Source: Chromohalobacter israelensis (GTDB lineage Bacteria; Pseudomonadota; Gammaproteobacteria; Pseudomonadales; Halomonadaceae). Taken from it: a stretch of DNA of 64,000 nucleotides. This document shows positions 49,140 through 59,208 of this stretch, piece by piece. Numbering within the stretch: position 1 is the first letter of the stretch; each line of letters starts with the position of its first letter. Where the stretch lies: contig JQNW01000002.1 of NCBI GenBank assembly GCA_000761475.1, forward strand, positions 1-64,000, read 5' to 3'. A model generated the notes under the pieces. The model was not told where the DNA came from and ran no database searches. It was given only the letters and a program-made list of their open reading frames with translations. A program made the translations under genes and the position numbers.

Positions 49140-50530
49140 TGATTCATCGACTGCTGATCGTCAACCGAGGGGAGATCGCCTTGCGTGTCGTGCGTGCGGC
49201 TCGTGAGCTCGGCATGCACAGCATCGTCGCCCATAGTGAAGCCGATGCAGATAGCCTGTCCGTACAACTGGCCGATCAGGCCGTCTGCATCGGCCCACCA
49301 CAGGCCACCAGGAGCTATCTGAACATCGAGGCGATACTCGAGGCGGCAAAGGCGGTAGAGGCTGATGCCGTGCACCCGGGCTATGGTTTTCTCTCCGAGA
49401 GTCCCGACTTTGCCCGGGCCGTGACGGAAGCGGGCCTGGTATTCGTCGGCCCCGAGGCTGCCATCATCGAGCGCATGGGCGACAAGGCCATGGCCCGCCA
49501 GACGGCAATCGAGGCCGGTGTCCCCGTAGTGCCGGGCTCTCCCAGTGCGGTGAGCGATCTGGACGACGCCTTGGCAGTGGCGGATAGTGTGGGCTTTCCG
49601 TTGCTGATCAAGGCGGCGGCTGGCGGCGGAGGCCGTGGTATCCGGGTGGCGGCAAACGTCGAGGCGCTTCGAGAAGAGCTGCCTATGGCGCAGACCGAGG
49701 CGCGTACCGCCTTTGGAGATGATCGCGTCTACCTGGAGCGATTCATCGAGCGTTCCCGCCACATCGAGGTCCAGATCCTGGGTGACGGGGAGCGGGCCAT
49801 CCATCTCTTCGAGCGCGAGTGTTCGCTCCAGCGGCGCCGGCAGAAAGTCTTCGAGGAGTGCCCGTCCCCGGCGCTGGATGAGCCCACCCGCGAAGCGCTT
49901 TGCCGTTCGGCGGTGGCCCTGGCGGAGCATGTCGACTACTTCGGTGCCGGTACACTCGAGTACCTGTTCGATGACACCACCGGTGAGTTCTTCTTCATCG
50001 AGATGAACACCCGGATCCAGGTCGAGCATCCTATCACCGAGGCTGTGACGGGCGTCGATCTGGTGCGCGAGATGCTGCGTCTGGCCTGTGGTGAGCGCCT
50101 TCGCTTTACCCAGCAGGACATCGGTCGCCGTGGCTGGGCCGTGGAGATGCGCATCAATGCCGAGGATCCGGAGCGTGGCTTTGTTCCCTCGCCGGGCCAG
50201 GTGCAGCGGCTGATCTGGCCGTCCGGCCCCGGTATTCGCATCGACAGTTGTCTCTTCGACGGTCACCGGATGCCGCCGTTCTACGATTCGTTGGTCGCCA
50301 AGCTGATTGTCTGGGATGAGAGTCGCGACAGCGCGCTGACCCGAGCCGGCCGCGCCCTGGATGAGTTCACGCTCGAAGGTTTCGCGACGACGGCGGGGTT
50401 GCACCGGCGCCTGGTCGATGACCCTGAGGTGCGGCGGGGCGCGATGGATACGGGCTTTCTGGAACGCTGGCTGGAAGCTGAGCCCGTTGCCACGCAAAGC
50501 CAATCAGCAAGCGTCAAGGAGGCTCTGTGA
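49139..50530 (+). CDS. biotin carboxylase (AccC-like)
   Basis: A 463-residue ATP-grasp enzyme. It has the N-terminal LIVNRGEIALRVVRAARELG, the glycine-rich ATP loop IKAAAGGGGRGIRVA and EMNTRIQVEHPITEAVTG near the active site. It carboxylates the biotin of the 81-residue carrier encoded just upstream. In this operon it is separate from fatty acid synthesis genes, so it is probably a dedicated catabolic paralogue. ATG 49139 has GGAG upstream; its stop shares one base with the next ATG. Confidence 0.92.
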   Translation: MIHRLLIVNRGEIALRVVRAARELGMHSIVAHSEADADSLSVQLADQAVCIGPPQATRSYLNIEAILEAAKAVEADAVHPGYGFLSESPDFARAVTEAGLVFVGPEAAIIERMGDKAMARQTAIEAGVPVVPGSPSAVSDLDDALAVADSVGFPLLIKAAAGGGGRGIRVAANVEALREELPMAQTEARTAFGDDRVYLERFIERSRHIEVQILGDGERAIHLFERECSLQRRRQKVFEECPSPALDEPTREALCRSAVALAEHVDYFGAGTLEYLFDDTTGEFFFIEMNTRIQVEHPITEAVTGVDLVREMLRLACGERLRFTQQDIGRRGWAVEMRINAEDPERGFVPSPGQVQRLIWPSGPGIRIDSCLFDGHRMPPFYDSLVAKLIVWDESRDSALTRAGRALDEFTLEGFATTAGLHRRLVDDPEVRRGAMDTGFLERWLEAEPVATQSQSASVKEAL

Positions 50531-51438
50531 TGACTGCGACCAAGGCTACTACCACTAGCGCCCAGGTACGCTATTGCCTGGCCGGTGATGAGTTCCTCTT
50601 CGTGGAGCTGAGCGAGGAGATGACCCTCGAGGCCTTCTTCCGGTCGCTCTCGATCACCCAGCGCCTCAAGACCATGTCCATCCCCGGCATCATCGAGATC
50701 TGCCCCGCCAATGCCTCCTATCAGGTGCGCTACGACCCGGATCAGCTCTCCGCCGAGGTGCTGCAGGAGACCTTGGAGACGTTGGACCGTGAGGTCTCGG
50801 CCCAGAAAGTACGCACCGTCGACACGCGAGTGATCGAGGTGCCGGTGCTCTACAACGACCCCTGGACCCATGAGACGTTGATGCGCTTCCGTGATCGTCA
50901 CCAGGATCCCTCGGGCACCGATCTCGATTATGCGGCACGGATCAACGGTTTCGACAGTGTCGATGCCTTCATCGAGGCGCATAGTGCCAGCCCCTGGTTC
51001 GTCTCCATGGTGGGCTTCGTGTCGGGGCTGCCGTTCATGTATCAGATGGTGCCTCGCGAGCGTCAGATTCAGGTACCCAAGTACCTGCGGCCGCGAACCG
51101 ATACGCCCAAGCAGACCGTGGGCTATGGCGGCTGTTTCAGTTGCATCTATTCGGTGCGTGGCGCCGGCGGCTATCAGATGTTCGGCGTGACCCCGATGCC
51201 GAACTACGATCCGACCGGTCAGCAACCACACATCGACGACTCGATGATCTTCTTCCGGCCCGGCGATATCGTGAAACACCGTGCCATCGATCGCGATGAA
51301 TACGACCGCCTGTCGGCGGATGCCGAGGCCGGACGCTTCGAACCCAGGGTGGTGCCGTTCACCTTCGACCTGGATGACTTCAACCGCGACCCCGATGGCT
51401 ATTCCAGCCGTATCGAGGAGGTGCTCTATGACCATTGA
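50530..51438 (+). CDS. pxpB: KipI/AHS1-family subunit (5-oxoprolinase subunit B-like)
   Basis: A 302-residue protein, long for the family (usually 210-240). The AHS1/KipI signatures are VSMVGFVSGLPFMYQMVPRE, VGYGGCFSCIYSVRGAGGYQ and FGVTPMP. Related domains occur in urea carboxylase and in PxpB. Its end overlaps the KipA gene by 11 bases. Together with KipA it should form the carboxyltransferase or amidohydrolase core of the complex. Confidence 0.88.
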   Translation: MTATKATTTSAQVRYCLAGDEFLFVELSEEMTLEAFFRSLSITQRLKTMSIPGIIEICPANASYQVRYDPDQLSAEVLQETLETLDREVSAQKVRTVDTRVIEVPVLYNDPWTHETLMRFRDRHQDPSGTDLDYAARINGFDSVDAFIEAHSASPWFVSMVGFVSGLPFMYQMVPRERQIQVPKYLRPRTDTPKQTVGYGGCFSCIYSVRGAGGYQMFGVTPMPNYDPTGQQPHIDDSMIFFRPGDIVKHRAIDRDEYDRLSADAEAGRFEPRVVPFTFDLDDFNRDPDGYSSRIEEVLYDH

Positions 51439-52399
51439 CGTGATTAAGCCCGGGCTTGCCACCTCCATCCAGGACACGGGGCGTCAGGGCAACTACCACC
51501 TGGGAATCCCACCCTCCGGTGGCATGGACCAGCGCTCATTGCGGGCGGCCAACCTGCTGCTTGGCAACCCCGAAGGGGCCGCGGTGCTGGAATGCGCCCT
51601 GATGGGGCCGGAGCTCCAGTTCACCGAGAGCCGCTGTGTCGCGGCCTGTGGCGCCGAGATGACCCCCAAGGTCGATGGTGAGCCACAGCCATTGAATGAG
51701 GTCTTCCGGGTACCTGCGGGATCAACCCTGAGCTTCGATTTCGTCAAGGCCGGCGCGAGACTCTATCTGGCCATCGAGGGCGGTATCGATGTGCCCGAGA
51801 AGCTCGGCAGCCGCAGCACCTATTCGCTGGGCAGCCTGGGAGGCCTGGAAGGTCGGCCGCTGCAAGCTGGTGACCAATTGGACCTGATGCCCGCCGCCAC
51901 CTCCACTCAGGAAGGACGACGGCTGCCGGAGTTGCTGGTGCCGAATTTCTCCAAGCACTACATGCTTCGCGTGATGTCCGGCATCTACGACCACCGGCTG
52001 ACCGACGAGAGCCGCGAACGCTTCTACGAGGAGGACTGGACGGTCGCCTCGGAGGCTGACCGGATCGGCTACCGCATGAAGGGGGGCAGCCAGTTGTCGT
52101 TCATCGATCGCGAACCACCGTTCGGCGCCGGTGATGATCCTTCGAATATCGTCGATGCCTGCTACCCGATGGGCTCCATCCAGGTGCCCAGTGGCAGCGA
52201 GCCGATCATCCTGCATCGCGATGCCGTCACTGGTGGCGGCTACGCGATGATCGGCACCGTGATCAGTGCCGACATGAACTGGGTCGGACAGGTCCAGCCG
52301 CACCAGAAGATCCGTTTCGTGCGGGTCGGCTTGGAGGAGGCCCTGGCTGCGCGTGCGGAATATCAACAGCTGATGGCGGCGCTGCGCCAGATGCCATAA
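51428..52399 (+). CDS. pxpC: KipA/AHS2-family subunit (5-oxoprolinase subunit C-like carboxyltransferase)
   Basis: A 323-residue AHS2 domain protein. TSIQDTGRQGNYHLGIPPSG is the hallmark opening; DRIGYRMKGG and VTGGGYAMIGTVISADM are later conserved blocks. AHS2 domains bind the urea-type substrate in urea carboxylase. ATG 51428 lies inside the previous gene. A small hairpin follows the stop. Confidence 0.9.
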   Translation: MTIDVIKPGLATSIQDTGRQGNYHLGIPPSGGMDQRSLRAANLLLGNPEGAAVLECALMGPELQFTESRCVAACGAEMTPKVDGEPQPLNEVFRVPAGSTLSFDFVKAGARLYLAIEGGIDVPEKLGSRSTYSLGSLGGLEGRPLQAGDQLDLMPAATSTQEGRRLPELLVPNFSKHYMLRVMSGIYDHRLTDESRERFYEEDWTVASEADRIGYRMKGGSQLSFIDREPPFGAGDDPSNIVDACYPMGSIQVPSGSEPIILHRDAVTGGGYAMIGTVISADMNWVGQVQPHQKIRFVRVGLEEALAARAEYQQLMAALRQMP

Positions 52400-52408
52400 G
52401 CATCGCGT

Positions 52409-52427
52409 CACCCGGCGGCGCCGGGTG
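52409..52427 (+). other. hairpin after pxpC-like gene
   Basis: CACCCGGC and GCCGGGTG form a perfect 8-bp stem with a GGC loop, ten bases after the stop and before the permease gene. Without a T run it may attenuate expression of the permease or stabilise upstream mRNA. Confidence 0.55.
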
Positions 52428-52565
52428 GCCAACTCAGTGGCATGAAATGAGCCACACGACCTCTTTCCCGCAGGCCTGAATTTGTCGCCGATCTCGGCGG
52501 CCCAGGCAGAGTCTGTCCGAAAGATGGCCACAACCACCGAGATAATCACAACAAAGGTGTTCGCA

Positions 52566-53924
52566 ATGACCAATCAATCTGAGACCCACGAGGCCACCGA
52601 CCTCGACTATGCAGAACAGCCGGTACCCGCTGAGGGGCGTATGCCGCGTGCCAACCTCATGATGGCATGGTGGGCCGTCTGCAGCGCCATCTTCTACATG
52701 GTGGTGGCCGCCGCCATGGCGCGCAGTTACGGCACGGCCAACGCGCTGATCGGTATCGTGCTGACGGTGATCGCCTACGGAGTGATCAACGGTGTGATCA
52801 GTCGCTACGCGATGAAGACGGGGCTGACCGTCGCGATATTCTCCAAGGTGTTATTTGGTCACGTGGGGGCGGTGGTCGCCACGCTGATCTTTTTTGCCAC
52901 GGCGCTCTACTATGCGGTATTCGAAGGCTATGTCATGGCCTTGGTACTGACCGAGTGGAGTGGAAGCTTGACGATGGGTGTCAGCACCGCGATCGTCGCG
53001 ATCATCGGCGTTTCGCTCATCTTCGGCAGCGTTCAGCACTGGCTGGATAAGTTCAACGGCGTGCTACTGCCCGTCTACGTCATCGGCATGCTGGTTGCCG
53101 TCGGCGTGGCCGTTGCCGAGTTTGGCTACCCGAGCGACTGGTTGGCGCGTGTGCCGGAAGGCGGTGCATCTCCCTGGGGCTGGCTGCATACCTTTGCCTA
53201 CTACATGGGCGTGTGGGTGCTGATGATGTTCACCTTCGACTATGCCCGTTTCGGCAAGCAGAAAGATGCCGACTTCCATGTCAAGGTGACGTTTGGCATT
53301 CCCTTCTATGCCATGACGTTCCTGTTCAGCGGCATCGTTGGCATCCTGCTGGATTCGATGATTCCTACCGATGGGCTGTCGGAAGCCTCTATTGTCCTTG
53401 GGCTACTGGAGTTGATGGGCGTGGGAGGGCTATTGCTGGTCTGGGTGACCCAGAGCCGCATCAATACCGCGAACTACTACCTGGCCACGGTCAACTTCGA
53501 GGCGCTGGTGCGCAAGGTCACGGGCATCAAGCTGCCCAAGGTGGTGGCCGGATGTCTGATCGGCCTGATGGCCTACTTGCTGATGATTGCCGACGTGTTC
53601 AGTTACATTCTCCAGGCGCTCGCTTATCAGGGCGTGTTCGTGGTGGCATGGGTCGGCGTGGCCCTGGCACATATCCTGTCTCGCACCTATCAGCAACGCT
53701 TCGACGGCCATGTAGAGCTGGATAATGCCTATATTCCTGCCTATAACCCCTGCGGCTTGATAGCCTGGTGTGTGGCAATCGTTGCGGGCATGATAATCAT
53801 GCAATTGCCGAGCATTGCCGGCCTTTCGGCGCCAGTTACTTTTCTGAGTGCCTATGTGCTCTATGAGATCGGCCTGAGACGTGCCAAGCCCGACTGGTAT
53901 ATCGCCGGCCTGAAAAAAAGCTAA
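52566..53924 (+). CDS. NCS1/cytosine-permease-like transporter
   Basis: A 452-residue inner-membrane protein with about twelve helices. The sequence PRANLMMAWWAVCSAIFYM and the later AMTFLFSGIVGILL suggest the purine-cytosine permease (NCS1) family, which imports nucleobases, allantoin, hydantoins and similar compounds. ATG 52566 has AAAGGTG upstream. Placed at the end of the biotin-carboxylase/LamB operon, it probably brings in the substrate of that pathway. Confidence 0.85.
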   Translation: MTNQSETHEATDLDYAEQPVPAEGRMPRANLMMAWWAVCSAIFYMVVAAAMARSYGTANALIGIVLTVIAYGVINGVISRYAMKTGLTVAIFSKVLFGHVGAVVATLIFFATALYYAVFEGYVMALVLTEWSGSLTMGVSTAIVAIIGVSLIFGSVQHWLDKFNGVLLPVYVIGMLVAVGVAVAEFGYPSDWLARVPEGGASPWGWLHTFAYYMGVWVLMMFTFDYARFGKQKDADFHVKVTFGIPFYAMTFLFSGIVGILLDSMIPTDGLSEASIVLGLLELMGVGGLLLVWVTQSRINTANYYLATVNFEALVRKVTGIKLPKVVAGCLIGLMAYLLMIADVFSYILQALAYQGVFVVAWVGVALAHILSRTYQQRFDGHVELDNAYIPAYNPCGLIAWCVAIVAGMIIMQLPSIAGLSAPVTFLSAYVLYEIGLRRAKPDWYIAGLKKS

Positions 53925-53952
53925 TACCCGCGTTACGCAGTTGTTTGAGCCC

Positions 53953-54840
53953 TTAGCTGTGTGGTTCCACGAAAGGCTTGGCTTGGGGCATCATAAAACC
54001 GCTCGGTCTCTTTCTGCTATTGTTCAAGGACGGTATCTTGCCCTTGAGCGCTCTGAGAGGTCGGGCACTATTATAGGGCCATAGATAATCCGCGAGATGA
54101 GACTGCAACGGCTCCGGCGAGGTGTAATGTAACGCTTGAATCGTGGCCTCCTTTAGGGTGCGGTTCATGCGTTACACCTTGCTGTTGGTCCAGGGATGGC
54201 AGGGCTTAGTTAGCCGGTGCTCGAGCCCATGTCGGTATCAGATCACGTCGAAGATATGCGGCCTTGTAGGCGCTTGTTCCTTCCGGCCTTCTTCGCAAAC
54301 TTCACCCACGGTGTGGGCCCTATATGGTAACGCTCTCAGTGTGTCTGCGAGGAAGTCAGCGACAATCTGCCTCGTCATCTTCCGATAGAGCTGGGCATGA
54401 ACGAATTTGGAGGTCCGACTCACAGAAACAAACAGATAGACCTTGTCCTTGCCGGTACGGGTGTCGCTGATATCGATGTGCTGATAGCCAATCGGATAAC
54501 GCTTGAAACGCTGCGTCTCAGGCTTCTGGTTACCCGCTTTGGGTAACTGACTGATGCCGTGGCACTGGTAAAGCCGGTGCAGGCTCGACCTGGTGAGCGA
54601 AGGATCTCTCGCTGAAGGGGATGCAGGCAGGCATCGAAGGACAGCAGGGGCTTTTGTCGAAAGGTGATGGCTGCGGCTTACTCCTGGAGGATCAGCGACG
54701 TGGAGCGAGCCGCCTTGGGAACCATCTGAGCTCGGCGGTATTCCAGCTGCGCTACTTGCGTACCATCTTGGGGGCGTAGCGTCGGCTCAAGGTCGCGACC
54801 GAATCCGTCGATCGCTGTAGCTTTTCCTGGGTAGCGTACG
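53953..54840 (-). pseudogene. IS481-family transposase remnant
   Basis: Broken pieces of one transposase can be followed on the minus strand with several frameshifts and stops. An N-terminal helix-turn-helix-like piece (KLQRSTDSVATLSRRYAPKM) lies near 54752-54830. A catalytic-core piece (DTRTGKDKVYLFVSVSRTSK) lies near 54360-54480. The C-terminal piece (MNRTLKEATIQALHYTSPEP) runs to 53953. No terminal repeats were recognised. The element is dead. Confidence 0.75.
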
Positions 54841-54998
54841 TAGTCGTGGCGCGTGGATGAAGAATTTGAGCTATTGGTCGTCCTCCGAATAGTGGCTTGT
54901 GAGATAGACCATTACTCCGCGAGACCATACCACTAGGTCGCCTGGCCCCCGGCACGAGGCGCGGGATTCACCGCGCCTCGTGCCGGGACCGGCGCACG

Positions 54999-56468
54999 CT
55001 AGGTGCGACGGCGCCAGCGCAGCCCGGGGACGAGCAGCAGCAGGGCGAGTCCCCAGGCCGGCCAGCTGCCGGTCCGGGTGAAGGGCGTCAGGCCTTGCAT
55101 GGGCTGGACCTCGCCGTTGACGCTGGTGGTCTCGAAGCGCGGCGCGCGCTGCGTGATATGGCCCTGGGCGTCGATGATGGCGGTGACGCCGTTGCTGGTG
55201 GCGCGGAGGACGTAACGGCCGTTCTCCAGGGCGCGTAGCTGGGCCATCTGCAAGTGCTGAAGCGGGCCGATGGAGTCCCCGAACCAGGTGTCGTTGGACA
55301 CGGTCAGCAGCACGTTGGCGTCGCGCGCCCGGTTGGCGACCAGGTCCGCATAGATGATTTCGTAGCAGATCGCACTGCCCAGCTGCATGCCGGCGGCCTC
55401 GATCGGTGCCTGGTCGGCGTCACCGGCGGTGAAGCTCGACATGGGCAGGTTGAAGAAGGCGATGATGCCGCGCAGCAAGCCCTCCAGCGGCAGGTATTCG
55501 CCGAATGGCACCAGATGCTCCTTGCGGTAGCTGCCCTCGCTGGCGCCGACCCCGATGACCGAATTGTAGTAATCGCCGTTTGCCTCCCGTTGCACGATGC
55601 CGGTCAGCAAGGCCGTGTCCGGCGGAAGCGTCGCCTGCACGCGCTCGAGCACAGGGCGTGCCTGGGCCGCGAACATCGGCAGGGCGGTCTCCGGCCACAC
55701 GATCAGGTCGGCCTCCTCGGGCTGGGCGCGAGTGAGCGTGCTGTAGGTGTTGGCGGCGGCGCGCTGGCCCTCGGCGCTCCACTTGGTCAGTTGCGGGAGA
55801 TTGCCCTGCAGCAAGGCGACGCGCTTGGGTTCACCCTGGGGTGTCGTCCATTGCGCGGGAAGCAGCATCGGGATGACCCAAATGGCGGCCAGTGGCGCCA
55901 GGGCCCAGTAGCGCTTTCGGCACAGCGCGACCAGCAGGGTCCCGCTCAGCGCGACGAACAAGGAGAGCAGGTAGACGCCGCCGACGGGAGCCCAGGGCGC
56001 CAGGGGCGACGCGACATGGGCGCTGCCCAGCAGCAGCCAGGGAAACCCCGTGAACGCCCAGGTTCGCAGCGCTTCGCCCAGCACCCAGGCGCCCGCGAAG
56101 GTCAGCATGGCCCAGCGGGGCGAGGTGAAGCGCCGATAGACGCCGAATATCACGGCATAGAACAGCGCCAGCGTGACGACGAACAATGCCGTCAGAAAGA
56201 TGGCCAGCGGTACGCCGGTGTAGCCGTAATCGTGAATCGACACATAGATCCACGACGTGCCGGCGCCGAACAGCCCGACGCCGTAGCTCCAGCCGCGCAA
56301 GGCGGCCTGACCGGTGGTGAGGTCGTGCAGCCCGTAGAAGACCATGGCGACGGCAATCGGGCCGATCCACCAGAGCGAGAACGGGGCGAAGGTCAGGGTC
56401 GTGAGCGCGCCGGCGGCCAGCGCGACGAGATATCCCATCCAGGGGCGATAGGCTCGGGAAGACAGCAT
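54999..56468 (-). CDS. lnt: apolipoprotein N-acyltransferase
   Basis: A 489-residue inner-membrane enzyme that adds the third acyl chain to lipoproteins. About six N-terminal helices are followed by a nitrilase-type domain with the catalytic triad Glu260 (VWPETALPMF), Lys316 (YRKEHLVPFGEYLPLE) and Cys368 (GSAICYEIIYADL). A final helix and basic tail end the protein. It lies downstream of corC, as in E. coli. Confidence 0.95.
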   Translation of the reverse strand: MLSSRAYRPWMGYLVALAAGALTTLTFAPFSLWWIGPIAVAMVFYGLHDLTTGQAALRGWSYGVGLFGAGTSWIYVSIHDYGYTGVPLAIFLTALFVVTLALFYAVIFGVYRRFTSPRWAMLTFAGAWVLGEALRTWAFTGFPWLLLGSAHVASPLAPWAPVGGVYLLSLFVALSGTLLVALCRKRYWALAPLAAIWVIPMLLPAQWTTPQGEPKRVALLQGNLPQLTKWSAEGQRAAANTYSTLTRAQPEEADLIVWPETALPMFAAQARPVLERVQATLPPDTALLTGIVQREANGDYYNSVIGVGASEGSYRKEHLVPFGEYLPLEGLLRGIIAFFNLPMSSFTAGDADQAPIEAAGMQLGSAICYEIIYADLVANRARDANVLLTVSNDTWFGDSIGPLQHLQMAQLRALENGRYVLRATSNGVTAIIDAQGHITQRAPRFETTSVNGEVQPMQGLTPFTRTGSWPAWGLALLLLVPGLRWRRRT

Positions 56469-56563
56469 GAGGCACTCCTTGTCGAAGGTGCCTCTTATAA
56501 CAGAGCAGGGCGCCGTGGGCCATGCCGCAACGAGGACGACGTGGCGTCACGGCGCACTTGGGG

Positions 56564-57454
56564 TCATTCCCTTTCGGCTTGCGCCGTCTCGCTGCTGGCA
56601 TCCGATGCGGGCGAGACCTGCAACAGCCGGATGCGGCGGTTGTCGGCGTTGAGCACGGTGAAGCGCCAGTCGCCCAGGTCGGCGTATTCGTTGCGACGGG
56701 GAAGATGGCCGAAGCGCTGCATCACCAGGCCGCCGACGGTGTCGAATTCCTCGTCGGGGAAGGCCGTGTCGAAGCGTTCGTTGAACTCCTCGATGGGGGT
56801 CAGCGCACGAATCGCATAGGTGCCGTCACCGAGGTCGCGGATGTCGTCTTCCTCGTCGGTGTCGTGCTCGTCTTCGATATCGCCGACGATCTGCTCGAGG
56901 ATGTCCTCGATGGTCACGATGCCGGCGGTGCCGCCGTACTCGTCGACCACCACCGCCATGTGGTTGTGGGTGTCGCGAAATTCCTTGAGCAGGCTGTTGA
57001 GCCGCTTCGACTCGGGAATGAACATCGCCGGACGCAGGATGTCGCGCAGTTGAAAGCGCTGGCGCTCGGCATCGCTGAGCTTGAGCAAGGGCAGCAGGTC
57101 CTTGACCAGCACGATGCCCAGCACTTCATCGAGGTTTTCGTCGATGACCGGGTAGCGCGAGTGAGCGGTTTCGAGGATCACCGGCAGGCAGTCCTCGGGG
57201 CGTTGATCGACATGCAGGGCGGTTACCTGGGAGCGCGGGATCATCACCTCACGGGTTTGCTGATCGCTGATCTGGAATGCGCCCTCGATGATGGTCAGCG
57301 CATCCTGATCGAGGCGTAGCCGGGTGCCGGCCTCGCGCAGGAAGGTGAGCAGTTCGTCTCGCGAGCTGGGCTCGTCGGCGTCGTTGGAGAAAGCGCTCAA
57401 CAGTTTATCCAGCCAGGACTTGCCACCCTGGCTGCTCGATCGGTCTTCGCTCAT
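56564..57454 (-). CDS. corC: CorC/HlyC-family CBS-domain protein
   Basis: A 296-residue cytoplasmic protein with two CBS domains (IMIPRSQV-type opening REVMIPRSQVTALHV; second near VVVDEYGGTAGIVTIEDIL) and a C-terminal CorC_HlyC transporter-associated domain ending in GGLVMQRFGHLP. The family is linked to magnesium and cobalt efflux. ATG 57454 matches the usual family start (MSEDRSS). A GTG at 57568 overlapping the ybeY stop would add 38 residues. Confidence 0.9.
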   Translation of the reverse strand: MSEDRSSSQGGKSWLDKLLSAFSNDADEPSSRDELLTFLREAGTRLRLDQDALTIIEGAFQISDQQTREVMIPRSQVTALHVDQRPEDCLPVILETAHSRYPVIDENLDEVLGIVLVKDLLPLLKLSDAERQRFQLRDILRPAMFIPESKRLNSLLKEFRDTHNHMAVVVDEYGGTAGIVTIEDILEQIVGDIEDEHDTDEEDDIRDLGDGTYAIRALTPIEEFNERFDTAFPDEEFDTVGGLVMQRFGHLPRRNEYADLGDWRFTVLNADNRRIRLLQVSPASDASSETAQAERE

Positions 57455-57564
57455 GCGATGGGTCTCTCGTTCCTCATGGACGATCACGCTGGGGTAATAA
57501 GATGCTGACGCGGCCGGCGGTCGCGTTTCGGAGGAAGCCGGGGGCCGTTCCGGCAGGCGGCGGT

Positions 57565-58029
57565 TCACTCGGCATAGGGATCACCGATGGCGAAATGCGC
57601 CAGTAATTCCCGCTCCAGGGCTTCCATCTCTTCGGCTTCCCGATCATCTATATGATCGTAGCCGAGCAAATGCAAGGTGCCGTGGATCACCATATGGGCG
57701 TAGTGGTGCGCGAGCGGCTTGCCCTGCTCGGCGGCTTCGTCGGCGACCACGGCGTGGCAGATCGCCAGGTCGCCGAGCAGCGCCAGGGGAATGCCGGGCG
57801 GTGCCTCGAAGGGGAAGGACAGCACATTGGTCGGCTTGTCCTTTCCGCGGTAATCGCGGTTGAGCGCCTGGCTCTCGTCGGCCGTCACGAAGCGCACGCT
57901 GAGTTCGTGGCGGTCCGTGTCGGGATGACGCGCCAGCACGGCCCCCACCCAGGCCTCGAGGTCGGCCTGGGTGGGGAGAAGTTCCGTCGCCGTCTCGAGG
58001 GCGACCTGACGATCGATGTCGGGCGTCAT
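57565..58029 (-). CDS. ybeY: endoribonuclease YbeY
   Basis: A 154-residue metal-dependent RNase for 16S rRNA maturation and ribosome quality control. The zinc motif H-x3-H-x5-H is in [36 protein letters not shown] and TNVLSFPFE are also conserved. It overlaps phoH by four bases. Confidence 0.95.
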   Translation of the reverse strand: MTPDIDRQVALETATELLPTQADLEAWVGAVLARHPDTDRHELSVRFVTADESQALNRDYRGKDKPTNVLSFPFEAPPGIPLALLGDLAICHAVVADEAAEQGKPLAHHYAHMVIHGTLHLLGYDHIDDREAEEMEALERELLAHFAIGDPYAE

Positions 58030-59120
58030 GCGTTGGTCGGCTCGTCGTTGTCGCGTCGCGCGTCGTTCTCTTCGCGCTTGGCCTGGGCGCGGCGCTCGCG
58101 GCGAGTGCGTTCCTGTTCTTCCTCGGCGCTCTCGAAGGCATCGTAGGCCTCGATGATGCGCTGCACCAGCGGGTGGCGGACCACGTCCTTGGCCACGAAG
58201 TGGGTGACGCCGATTCCCGGGGTGTCCTTGAGCACGTCGAGGACCTGAATCAGCCCCGACTGGTTGCCGCGCGGCAGGTCGACCTGCGTGATGTCGCCGG
58301 TAATCACCGCGGTGGAGCCGAACCCGATGCGCGTCAGGAACATCTTCATCTGCTCGCGCGTGGTGTTCTGGCTCTCGTCGAGAATGATGAAGGCATTGTT
58401 GAGCGTGCGACCGCGCATGTAGGCCAGCGGAGCGACCTCGATCACCTGGCGCTCGATCAGCTTGCCGACCTGCTCGAAGCCCAGCATTTCATAGAGGGCG
58501 TCGTACAGCGGGCGCAGGTAGGGGTCGATCTTCTGTGCCAGGTCCCCCGGCAAGAAACCCAGTCGCTCGCCGGCTTCCACCGCCGGACGGACCAGCAGGA
58601 TGCGCCGCACCTGCTGCTGGTTGAGCGCCTCGACCGCCGCCGCGACCGCCAGGTAGGTCTTGCCGGTCCCCGCCGGTCCGATCCCGAAGTTGATATCGTG
58701 ATCGCGAATGCTGGCGACATAGGTCTGCTGGTTGTTGCCACGCGGCTTGATCAGCGCGCGTGGCGTACGTAGCAGGACACCGCCTTCGTCGATGGTTTCC
58801 TCTTCCTCCTCCAGCGCTTCGAGGCCGGATTCCTGCAGGAACAGGTGCACGGTATCGGGTGTCAGCTCGCTGGCTTCCGTCTCACGGTAGAGGTGCTCGA
58901 CGACGTTGGCCGCGGCCTTGACGCTCGACCCCGGCCCCGCGAGTTGAAAGGTGTTGCCGCGATTGCGCAGCGTCACGCCCAGGCGGGTCTCGACGAGCTT
59001 GAGGTGTTCGTCCTGCTGCCCGCACAGACTGGCCAGGCGCATGGGGTCGTTGGGTTCGAGCGTCAGGGTGAGGATGCGATGTGCCTGCGAAGTGTTCTGG
59101 CTCAACTCGAGGGGATCCAT
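58026..59120 (-). CDS. ybeZ: PhoH-family ATPase (YbeZ)
   Basis: A 364-residue cytoplasmic protein. A KH-like N-terminal region precedes the PhoH ATPase with Walker [16 protein letters not shown] and Walker [21 protein letters not shown]. YbeZ partners YbeY in rRNA metabolism. An Arg/Glu-rich tail of about 35 residues follows. Its stop overlaps the ybeY start, as expected for coupled partners. Confidence 0.94.
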   Translation of the reverse strand: MDPLELSQNTSQAHRILTLTLEPNDPMRLASLCGQQDEHLKLVETRLGVTLRNRGNTFQLAGPGSSVKAAANVVEHLYRETEASELTPDTVHLFLQESGLEALEEEEETIDEGGVLLRTPRALIKPRGNNQQTYVASIRDHDINFGIGPAGTGKTYLAVAAAVEALNQQQVRRILLVRPAVEAGERLGFLPGDLAQKIDPYLRPLYDALYEMLGFEQVGKLIERQVIEVAPLAYMRGRTLNNAFIILDESQNTTREQMKMFLTRIGFGSTAVITGDITQVDLPRGNQSGLIQVLDVLKDTPGIGVTHFVAKDVVRHPLVQRIIEAYDAFESAEEEQERTRRERRAQAKREENDARRDNDEPTNA

Positions 59121-59147
59121 GGGTTGGAAGTGTGAATTCAGCTTAGC

Positions 59148-59167
59148 GCCCCGGACAACGCCGGGGC
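59148..59167 (-). other. hairpin between miaB and ybeZ
   Basis: GCCCCGG (59148-59154) pairs with CCGGGGC (59161-59167) in the 88-base gap. There is no T run on the minus strand, so it is not a standard terminator. It may reduce read-through or protect an mRNA end. Confidence 0.5.
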
Positions 59168-59208
59168 AATGATCTTGCGCAAGGTTTCACCGAGAGGTGA
59201 ATGGCACG

